In this document: piece after piece, positions 1-5,009 of the stretch
How positions within the stretch are numbered: position 1 is the stretch's first letter
Layout: every line of letters begins with the position of its first letter
NCBI GenBank assembly: GCA_023434205.1
Contig: JAEYTB010000077.1
Location: 1-5,639, forward strand
Source: Planctomycetota bacterium
GTDB lineage: Bacteria; Planctomycetota; Phycisphaerae; Phycisphaerales; UBA1924
DNA: 5,639 nt
Direction: 5' to 3'
Position numbers and translations under genes: made by a program
The notes under the pieces: model-generated
The model's input: the letters and a program-made list of their open reading frames with translations, nothing else
What the model was told of the DNA's origin: nothing
The model's database searches: none

Positions 1-546
1 CTCCCCCCCGCCGCGACCCGCATCCCCAAGATCCACAGCTCCGTGACCCTCCAGCTCTACCGCGCACCCACCACCGCGACCCTCGACGACATCGTCGCCT
101 CGATCCGCTTCCCCCTCCCAGAGGGAGGGGGCCAGGGGGCGGGTTCAGTACCCCACCCACCAGAGCCGCCCGCGCCCGCCCAATCCAATCCGCAATCCCC
201 AATCCCCACTCCGCTATCTCCCGCCCCACTCCCCCACTCGCTCTCCCCACTCCCCTTCACCTGCCCTTACGCGAACGCCATCACCCTCGCCCTCGACCCC
301 CAGGGCGCCCTCCACCTCGTCGCCCAGCTCAATCTTGCCCCGGCCGACGCCTCCCAGCGCCTCCTCACCGCCGCCGCCTGGGCCAACGACCACAAGCAAC
401 TCCTCTCCTCCGCGGCACCCGCGCTCAAGGACCACCAGGCAACCCTCCACATCCTCACCGCCGACGCCCGCAGCGCCAGGCCCCTCCTGGACACGGGGCT
501 CAAGCTCCACCTCGTGACCTCCGGCGGCGTGCACCCCCTCAACTGA
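1..546 (+). CDS. Unrecognised protein, C-terminal part (5' end outside window)
   Basis: The frame is open from base 1 and stops with TGA at 544-546, giving about 181 visible residues; the true start lies upstream. A GTG at 43 is only an internal candidate, because the frame continues before it and no clear ribosome binding site precedes it. The visible protein has three parts. Residues 1-36 (ending DDIVASIRF) look like ordinary folded sequence. Residues about 37-85 are low complexity, rich in Pro, Ser and Gly, and are encoded by repetitive DNA at about 110-255. Residues about 86-181 again look like a normal domain, starting FTCPYANAITLALD and ending LVTSGGVHPLN, with alternating hydrophobic strands and an Ala/Leu-rich helix. 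I recognise no catalytic motif, signal peptide or membrane segment, and I assign no function. The gene converges on clpX and is separated from it by a strong hairpin. That the frame is a real gene is likely, because the ordered flanks and the terminator fit a gene end. Confidence 0.6.
   Translation, partial: LPPAATRIPKIHSSVTLQLYRAPTTATLDDIVASIRFPLPEGGGQGAGSVPHPPEPPAPAQSNPQSPIPTPLSPAPLPHSLSPLPFTCPYANAITLALDPQGALHLVAQLNLAPADASQRLLTAAAWANDHKQLLSSAAPALKDHQATLHILTADARSARPLLDTGLKLHLVTSGGVHPLN
110..255 (+). repeat. Palindromic plus pyrimidine-rich repeat block inside a reading frame
   Basis: This block has two parts. The first is a perfect hairpin: CCCCCTCCC at 111-119, loop AGA, GGGAGGGGG at 123-131, followed by a G-run (135-143) that partly complements a C-run at 151-158. 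The second is a strongly pyrimidine-biased stretch with short recurring words: CAATCC at 181, 186, 193 and 200, and CCCCACTC at 204, 224, 232 and 245. The composition differs sharply from the codon pattern on either side. The block has no stop in the frame of the host gene, so it is translated as a Pro/Ser/Gly-rich linker. The CCCTCCC...GGGAGGG palindrome resembles dispersed intergenic palindromes seen in many bacterial genomes, so I infer a mobile or dispersed repeat that landed in frame. The exact edges are uncertain by about 10 bases. Confidence 0.6.
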
Positions 547-565
547 CCCACACCCCAAAACGAGA

Positions 566-593
566 GAAGGCCGGGCGAGGTCGCCCGGCCTTC
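566..593. terminator. Bidirectional intrinsic terminator between convergent genes
   Basis: A perfect 12-bp G+C-rich stem (GAAGGCCGGGCG at 566-577 pairing with CGCCCGGCCTTC at 582-593) closes a 4-base loop, AGGT. An A-T pair (565/594) extends it. Read on the plus strand it is followed by TTCTTCATT; read on the minus strand it is followed by TCTCGTTTTG. Both are modest T-rich tails. It lies 19 bases after the stop of the plus-strand gene and 22 bases after the stop of clpX, as expected for a shared terminator of convergent genes. Confidence 0.85.
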
Positions 594-615
594 TTCATTG
601 GTACACCGCGGGACT

Positions 616-1920
616 TCAGCCCGCCTTCTTGATCGCTTTCAGCTCCACCAGCGGCAGCTTCCGCTCGATCGCCGCCTCGTCCACCACGTACTCGGTCCCG
701 GCGTTGTTGTGGTCCGGGAGCTCGTACATCAGCCCGATCATGATCTCTTCCATAACCGACCGCAGCGCCCGCGCGCCCGTATCGCGCTTCACGGCTCGCT
801 CCGCGATCTTCCGCAGCGCGCCCTCCGTGAACACCAGCTTCGCGCCCTCGATGCTGAACAGGTGCTGGTACTGACGCACGATCGCGTTCTTGGGCTCGGT
901 CAGGATCGACATCAGCGCATCCACGCTCAGCGGCGCCATCGGGGCCATGACCGGCAGACGACCCACGAACTCGGGGATCATGCCGAACTCGACCAGGTCG
1001 TCCGGCGTCACCTGCTGGAGCAGCTTCGCCGCCTCCTTCGTGTCGTCCCGCTCGTCGCGCGTCACCGTGAAGCCGATCTTCGTCTTCCCCAGCCGGCGCC
1101 GGATGATGTCCTCCAGCCCCACGAACGTCCCGCCGCAGATGAACAGGATGTTCGTCGTGTCCACCTGGATGTACTGCTGCTCGGGGTGCTTGCGCCCGCC
1201 CTGCGGCGGCACGTTGCTCACCGTGCCCTCCAGCATCTTCAGCAGGCTCTGCTGCACGCCCTCGCCCGACACATCCCGCGTGATCGAGACGTTGTTGCTC
1301 GTCTTGCCGACCTTGTCCACCTCGTCGATGTAGATGATCCCCCGCTGCGCCGACTCGAGGTCAAAGTCCGCGCTCTGCAGCAGCTTCAGGATCAGGTTCT
1401 CGACGTCCTCGCCCACGTACCCCGCCTCCGTCAGCGTGGTGGCGTCACCGATGGCGAACGGCACCTTCAGCATCCGGGCCAGCGTCTTGGCGATCAGCGT
1501 CTTCCCCGAGCCCGTCGGCCCGATCATCAGGATGTTGCTCTTATCCAGCTCCACGCTCCCCTGCGGCGCGTTCTCCTTGTGCAGCAGTCGCTTGTAGTGG
1601 TTATGCACCGCCACCGCCAGCGCCCGCTTCGCGAAGTCCTGGCCGATCACGTACTGATCCAAAAACTCCTTGATCGTCCGCGGCGATGGGATGTCCCGCA
1701 GCCACGTCGTCGCCGAGCTGACCCGCCGCTTCTCCTGCTTGAAGATGTTCTGGCACAGGTCCGTGCAGCTGCTGCACACGTACACCGCGTTGGGCCCCTC
1801 CACCATCGGCCCCACCTCGCGGCTCGTCTTCCCGCAGAACGAGCACGTCGTCACCTTCCGCCCACGGAAGTTGTTCGGATCGTTCGCGCCCGCCTGATCG
1901 TCCTGCCGGTTCTTCGCCAT
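616..1920 (-). CDS. clpX: ClpX, ATP-dependent unfoldase subunit of the Clp protease
   Basis: ClpX is a cytoplasmic AAA+ hexamer that binds tagged or native substrates, unfolds them with ATP and feeds them to ClpP. The 434 residues carry every family landmark in order. The N-terminal zinc-binding domain has Cys26/Cys29 and Cys49/Cys52. Walker A is GPTGSGKT at 134-141, the pore-1 loop GYVG at 167-170, and Walker B IIYIDE at 195-200. The RKH pore loop is at 243-245, the ClpP-docking IGF loop at 282-284, the arginine finger in GRLP (Arg321), and sensor 2 in GAR (Arg384). The length is close to the E. coli protein (about 424). The ATG at 1920 is supported by GAGGG at 1925-1929, four bases upstream. 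No clpP adjoins it, although the intact IGF loop implies ClpP is encoded elsewhere. The 181-base gap upstream shows no promoter I would defend. The protein looks complete and functional. Confidence 0.98.
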   Translation of the reverse strand: MAKNRQDDQAGANDPNNFRGRKVTTCSFCGKTSREVGPMVEGPNAVYVCSSCTDLCQNIFKQEKRRVSSATTWLRDIPSPRTIKEFLDQYVIGQDFAKRALAVAVHNHYKRLLHKENAPQGSVELDKSNILMIGPTGSGKTLIAKTLARMLKVPFAIGDATTLTEAGYVGEDVENLILKLLQSADFDLESAQRGIIYIDEVDKVGKTSNNVSITRDVSGEGVQQSLLKMLEGTVSNVPPQGGRKHPEQQYIQVDTTNILFICGGTFVGLEDIIRRRLGKTKIGFTVTRDERDDTKEAAKLLQQVTPDDLVEFGMIPEFVGRLPVMAPMAPLSVDALMSILTEPKNAIVRQYQHLFSIEGAKLVFTEGALRKIAERAVKRDTGARALRSVMEEIMIGLMYELPDHNNAGTEYVVDEAAIERKLPLVELKAIKKAG

Positions 1921-2066
1921 GGATCCCTCGTCTGGGCCGCGTAATCAGGCCCGCCTTCGCTCCGAAACGTCCTACCAGTTTATCGACGCACAACCGCCGG
2001 GGCTGAACCCCGCCCCCCGCGGCTTTGGGCATCGGCGATCCACACCGCCCCTCCCCACTCTCTCCC

Positions 2067-2091
2067 GCAAAACCGCCCCGCAAACCGCCCC
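2067..2091. repeat. Two-copy tandem repeat in the gap upstream of clpX
   Basis: GCAAAACCGCCCC (2067-2079) is followed directly by GCAAACCGCCCC (2080-2091), identical except for one A. It lies 11 bases past the stop of the small membrane protein gene. The rest of the 1921-2101 gap holds a 5-bp hairpin (CGGGG 1998-2002, loop CTGAA, CCCCG 2008-2012) and the clpX ribosome binding site, and nothing else I can name. The repeat may be chance duplication in G+C-rich spacer. Confidence 0.5.
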
Positions 2092-2101
2092 AGCCCACGG
2101 G

Positions 2102-2425
2102 TTATCGGCTCCCCCCCGCCTCCCCGCCCTTCTTCGCGCCAAAGCCTTCCCTGGCCAGCCGCGTCGCCATGTTCTTCCGTACCCGGTCGTACTCCTCCTG
2201 CGTCATCTGCCCCGAGTCGCGCATCTTCCGCAGGTCCTCCATGATCCCCCCAGCCGCGTGCTGCTCAGCCGCCAGCAGCCGCCGCCGCATCATCATCACC
2301 AGCAGCCCGCCCCCGATGATCACCACCATCAGCACCGCCACCCACACGATCACCTGCGAAGGGTCCGCCTTCCCAGGCGCCGGCGGTGCCGCGCTGTCCT
2401 GCATCATCATGAGCCAGGTCACCAT
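2102..2425 (-). CDS. Small single-pass membrane protein with SHOCT-like C-terminal segment
   Basis: The product is 107 residues. A short Ala/Pro-rich N-terminus precedes one hydrophobic segment at about 25-46 (VIVWVAVLMVVIIGGGLLVM), closed by Arg47-Arg49. The soluble tail has an amphipathic helical stretch at about 60-92 with LRKMRDSGQMTQEEYDRVR. That pattern (a helix, then a short turn with Gly, then a T-x-E-E-Y/F helix) resembles SHOCT-type short C-terminal domains, which typically follow one or two membrane helices and are thought to mediate oligomerisation or protein contacts. Positive charges after the helix suggest the tail is cytoplasmic. The ATG at 2425 has only a weak GGGG at 2427-2430. 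Three in-frame ATG codons at residues 6-8 are alternative starts, also without a strong ribosome binding site. The gene lies 181 bases upstream of clpX on the same strand. A functional link is possible but unsupported. The substrate or partner is unknown. Confidence 0.8.
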   Translation of the reverse strand: MVTWLMMMQDSAAPPAPGKADPSQVIVWVAVLMVVIIGGGLLVMMMRRRLLAAEQHAAGGIMEDLRKMRDSGQMTQEEYDRVRKNMATRLAREGFGAKKGGEAGGSR

Positions 2426-2502
2426 GCCCCAATGCTACCGGCCACCGTAGCGCGGGGATTCGACGCCTTCGACAGGGGAACTCCACCTATCCCGGCCGGT
2501 TC

Positions 2503-4014
2503 TCAGCAGCCCCCGCCCGCCAGCACCCGGAAGAACGCCTCGATATCCGCGTCCGTCCCCAGGTCGCCATCCCCATTGAAGTCCGCGCTCCCGCACCCGC
2601 CGCTCACCGCCAGCCCCGCCGGGTCCGTCCTCACCGCCCCGCACCCGTTGGACACGATGCAGTCGAACGCGGCCCCCGCGTCCCCCTCGCCCACGGGGTT
2701 GATCGTGAGCACCGCGCTCAGCGCCCCCGAAACCGCCCCGCCGTTGACCAGGTTCACGCCATTGCGACGCCACTGGTACTGCAGCGGCGTGCCATCCGCT
2801 CCCACACTGAACACCGCCGCCCCGCCCGTCCCGACCGAAACCCCCTGGGGTTGCTGCGTGACGCTCACCGGCAGCGGGACCGCGCTGATCGCCGTGCTCA
2901 GGCTGAACGCGGTCCCGTTCGTCATGATCAGGTCAGGACGCGTGTCGCCGTTAAAGTCGCCGGCCGCGACCCCGATCGGCACGCACTCCATGAACCGCGA
3001 CACCGCCGGCTGGAACGTCTCGTACGGAGCGCCGCGCAGGAACGAGACCCACTGCGAGCCGCTGACGACGCACACGTCTTCCCAGGAATCCCCGTCAAAG
3101 TCCGCGACAACCATCCCGTCCGGCCCGGCGCCCGCCCCATAGTCGCGCCGATCAAGGAACCCGCCGTTCCCGCTGCCCTTCAGGATCGAGACACTGTTCC
3201 CCGACCCGTTCAGCACCGCAAGGTCCACGATCCCGTCATGGTTGAAGTCCAGCTTGGAGATCCCGATCGGCCGGTCGCCCACCGGGTAGGTCGAGTACGG
3301 GCTCAGGAACCCGCCCGCGCCGTTGCCACGCATCACGGTCACGAGGTCCCCGATGAGGCTCGTCACCGCGACGTCCATAAGGCCGTCGTTGTTGAAGTCG
3401 TGCGTCACCAGGGTGGTCGCAGACCCGTCCCCGATCTGCACGAACGAGGCCGGCCCGAAGCCCCCGGGCGCTGCCGGGTTGTTCAGCAGCACGTTCACGT
3501 ACTGCCACACACTGTTCGTGGTCAGGCTGGTCACCACCACGTCCGGCCGCCCGTCGTTGTTGAAGTCGGCGATGCCGATCGCCCGGGGGCTCTTCCCCAC
3601 CGGGTGGTTCGTCCGCCCCTGCAGCCCGCCGGTTCCCGTCCCCCGCAGCACCGAGATGAGCGAGTTCCCCGTGTTCAGCACGTCCGCGTGCGCCACCGCG
3701 ACGTCCGGATGCCCGTCCGCGTTCACATCACCCACCGCCAGCCCGATCGGGTTGTTCCCCGTCGCCGCGGTGCCCCCCGGTGTGAAGGTCCCCCCCGGGC
3801 CGCCGAGGTACACCGTGACCGTGTGCGTGTTGTAGTTCGCCGAGACGAAGTCGCGCACGCCGTCGCCGTTGAAGTCCGCAACCACCACCGACGCCACGTA
3901 ATCACCGGCGTCCCGGGTCTGCACCGGCTCGAACACCAGCGGGCACTGCGCCCCCGCCGCGCCCGACACGACCAACGCTGCCACCCACGCCAGACCTGGG
4001 ATGCGCACCTTCAT
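2503..4014 (-). CDS. Secreted FG-GAP/VCBS seven-repeat propeller protein with Ig-like domain and Cys-flanked EF-hand-like tail
   Basis: This 503-residue protein is probably exported. Residues 1-22 form a Sec signal peptide (MKVR, hydrophobic core, AGA before Gln23). Seven FG-GAP repeats follow, each with a calcium-loop motif: D47 (DFNGDGVRD), D96, D150, D206, D256, D305 and D353. Seven copies fit one integrin-alpha-like seven-bladed beta-propeller. The last two motifs are degenerate (DFDGDSWED, DFNGDTRPD) and lack the usual Gly. Residues about 383-471 are an Ig-like domain with core Trp415 and Cys452; the usual partner Cys is Val404, so the classical disulfide is absent. Residues 474-503 form a tail bounded by Cys474 and Cys503 around an EF-hand-like loop (D478 to D490). 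The ATG at 4014 has AGGAG at 4021-4025, six bases away. A role in surface adhesion or calcium-dependent binding is inferred from family architecture only; the ligand is unknown. Confidence 0.92.
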   Translation of the reverse strand: MKVRIPGLAWVAALVVSGAAGAQCPLVFEPVQTRDAGDYVASVVVADFNGDGVRDFVSANYNTHTVTVYLGGPGGTFTPGGTAATGNNPIGLAVGDVNADGHPDVAVAHADVLNTGNSLISVLRGTGTGGLQGRTNHPVGKSPRAIGIADFNNDGRPDVVVTSLTTNSVWQYVNVLLNNPAAPGGFGPASFVQIGDGSATTLVTHDFNNDGLMDVAVTSLIGDLVTVMRGNGAGGFLSPYSTYPVGDRPIGISKLDFNHDGIVDLAVLNGSGNSVSILKGSGNGGFLDRRDYGAGAGPDGMVVADFDGDSWEDVCVVSGSQWVSFLRGAPYETFQPAVSRFMECVPIGVAAGDFNGDTRPDLIMTNGTAFSLSTAISAVPLPVSVTQQPQGVSVGTGGAAVFSVGADGTPLQYQWRRNGVNLVNGGAVSGALSAVLTINPVGEGDAGAAFDCIVSNGCGAVRTDPAGLAVSGGCGSADFNGDGDLGTDADIEAFFRVLAGGGC

Positions 4015-4029
4015 CGCCTGCTCCTGTCC

Positions 4030-4087
4030 GAGCCATCATCGGCTCCGCCGGAACAGGCGCAATCGCCGGCCCGCTCCGGCCGCGATT
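4030..4087 (-). other. Two hairpins in the leader of the secreted-protein gene
   Basis: The 85-base gap at 4015-4099 contains two dyads. AATCGCCGGCC (4061-4071) pairs with GGCCGCGATT (4078-4087), a 10-bp stem with one bulged base and a 6-base loop. GAGCC (4030-4034) pairs with GGCTC (4041-4045) around ATCATC. The first could end transcripts of the 250-residue protein gene, but no T-run follows it on the minus strand. The second lies four bases upstream of the AGGAG ribosome binding site and could influence translation. Function is not established. Confidence 0.4.
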
Positions 4088-4099
4088 CTCGTCACTCGT

Positions 4100-4852
4100 T
4101 CACATATTCCCCGACGCGATCGCCTCGCGGATCGGCACCAGCATCCCCGGCACCACCCGGTGCTCGACCAGCTCCTCGCCCTGGTGCGCCAGCCGTGTCA
4201 GGATCCCCGGCAGCTCCTTCGTGTCCGTCACCGCCCCGAACTTCCGCAGCGTCAGGTACACGCTGATCGGGTCGCCCCCGCCCTCGCCGTGGTCGCGCTG
4301 CGGGTTCGCCCCCGCCCGCGTCTTGACCTCGAAGTAAATCTCCAGGTCGCCCCGCTGCCCCAGCGTCAGCCCCACCAGCGGCTGGCAGTCCACCGGCACC
4401 GCACCGGGGATATCCAGCAGCGCCGACAGCGGCGAGCCGGGGATCAGGGCATCCAGCACAATGGCGTCGTGGTTGCCGCCCGCCGTCAGGTCAAACCCGT
4501 ACAGCAGCTCCACGTACTCGATATCCAGCGGCGAGATCGACATGTACGCCGGGGCCACCTCCAGCACGTGCCGGTGCAGCGAGTACCCCTCCTCCAGAGA
4601 GTTGGGGTTCACCACCCCGCTCCGCAGATTCGTGTTCCGCACCGCCAGCCACCGGTGCGGCATCTCGCTCTGCGGGCTCTCCAGCGCCAGCTCATCCCGG
4701 TACCGCCGGAACGAGCTCATCCCGGGGAACTGCCGCCGCACCCGCTCGAACAGGTCCAGCACCGTCTCCCTCGTCCGCGGCAGCTCCATCTTCACCGCGA
4801 TCTTCTGGTTCACGTAGAAATCAGTGCAGAGGGCTCGGTAGCTTTCCGACAT
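4100..4852 (-). CDS. Conserved-looking protein of unknown function, 250 residues
   Basis: I do not recognise a named family. The start is taken at the ATG at 4852 because AAGGAG lies at 4863-4868 (10-base spacing). The frame extends to an ATG at 4906, but that adds only a low-quality Arg/Ala-rich segment, has no good ribosome binding site and overlaps a promoter candidate. The product appears cytoplasmic: no signal peptide or membrane segment is visible. Residues about 1-58 contain a helix with the pattern VLDLFERVRRQFPGM and many charged residues. Residues about 64-135 have alternating strands with RWLAVRNTNLRSGVVNP and YGFDLTAGGNHDAIV. Residues about 155-180 include LTLGQRGDLEIYFEVKTRAG. 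The C-terminal part is helical (about 207-245). The ordered, low-bias sequence suggests a genuine folded protein under selection. It stands alone, with 151 bases upstream and 85 downstream, so context gives no clear role. Confidence 0.85.
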   Translation of the reverse strand: MSESYRALCTDFYVNQKIAVKMELPRTRETVLDLFERVRRQFPGMSSFRRYRDELALESPQSEMPHRWLAVRNTNLRSGVVNPNSLEEGYSLHRHVLEVAPAYMSISPLDIEYVELLYGFDLTAGGNHDAIVLDALIPGSPLSALLDIPGAVPVDCQPLVGLTLGQRGDLEIYFEVKTRAGANPQRDHGEGGGDPISVYLTLRKFGAVTDTKELPGILTRLAHQGEELVEHRVVPGMLVPIREAIASGNM

Positions 4853-4862
4853 CGCAGACCAA

Positions 4863-4868
4863 CTCCTT
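4863..4868 (-). promoter_or_regulatory. Ribosome binding site that sets the start of the 250-residue protein
   Basis: The minus strand reads AAGGAG here, 10 bases before the ATG at 4852. The spacing is slightly long, but it is the best match near either candidate start. It favours the 4852 start over the upstream ATG at 4906. Confidence 0.7.
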
Positions 4869-4901
4869 GAAGTCGCCGCGCGCTCGGCCCGCGGACCTCC
4901 A

Positions 4902-4928
4902 AGCATACTCTTTTAACCAGCCCTTCAA
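4902..4928 (-). promoter_or_regulatory. Possible sigma70-type promoter for the 250-residue protein gene
   Basis: On the minus strand TTGAAG (4923-4928) and TATGCT (4902-4907) are separated by 15 bases. Each matches the sigma70 consensus at four of six positions. The spacer is shorter than the optimal 17, and planctomycete promoters are poorly characterised, so this is only a candidate. Its place in an A+T-richer gap, about 50 bases upstream of the start codon, is the main support. Confidence 0.3.
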
Positions 4929-5009
4929 CGGTTCATCTGTGCCTCTTCACCCGGTGAATGAGTGGCTTTACTCAGTGCGCCGAGTGATTCCCTCATCCCA
5001 AGGTTAAAA
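4911..5009. repeat. 8-bp inverted repeat nearly bracketing an intergenic gap
   Basis: TTTTAACC at 4911-4918 and GGTTAAAA at 5002-5009 are perfect inverted copies enclosing 83 bases. The right copy overlaps the TAA stop (5004-5006) of the phosphatase gene; the left copy lies inside the promoter candidate's spacer. No target-site duplication is visible outside the copies, and there is no coding sequence inside. It could be paired binding sites, a vestigial tiny element, or chance. Confidence 0.35.
4946..4985. other. Cluster of short, partly exclusive hairpins in the same gap
   Basis: Three dyads lie within 40 bases. TTCACC (4946-4951) and GGTGAA (4953-4958) form a 13-base palindrome around one base. 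TGAGT (4959-4963) pairs with ACTCA (4970-4974). ACTC (4970-4973) can instead pair with GAGT (4982-4985). The last two share an arm and so cannot form together. The odd-length palindrome could be a regulator's operator, and the alternative stems could be part of a leader or the end of the phosphatase transcript. No T-run follows any of them, so I do not call a terminator. Confidence 0.35.

Noticed and set aside
598..1944. 448-codon plus-strand open frame antisense to clpX
   Set aside because: It is the opposite strand of a certain gene. Its translation is Arg/His/Leu/Gln-rich, typical of shadow frames in G+C-rich DNA.
1921..2000. A sigma70 promoter for clpX (TTGTGC and TAAACT on the minus strand)
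   Set aside because: The two boxes are far too close together to form a -35/-10 pair, and no partner box lies at a proper distance from either.
2427..2457. Hairpin covering the weak ribosome binding site of the small membrane protein (GCTAC 2434-2438 with GTAGC 2447-2451, outer CCCC with GGGG)
   Set aside because: The stem is short with an unequal internal loop, and such pairings are easily formed by chance at this base composition.
2437..2500. ACCGGCC (2437-2443) and GGCCGGT (2494-2500) as a terminator after the secreted-protein gene
   Set aside because: The arms are 7 bp and 50 bases apart with no T-run, so they do not make a credible terminator.
4310..4350. EVKTR with upstream acidic residues in the 250-residue protein as a PD-(D/E)xK nuclease core
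   Set aside because: Only the ExK triplet matches; the spacing and the preceding proline-aspartate context are missing, so the resemblance is probably chance.
1919..4870. Long plus-strand open frames (1919-3142, 2851-4266, 4001-4870) over the minus-strand genes
   Set aside because: Their products are Pro/Arg/His-biased with no domain. The minus-strand frames carry signal peptide, repeat and ribosome-binding evidence.
4853..4906. Upstream ATG at 4906 as the start of the 250-residue protein
   Set aside because: The extra 18 residues look non-coding, no good ribosome binding site precedes them, and AAGGAG supports the ATG at 4852.
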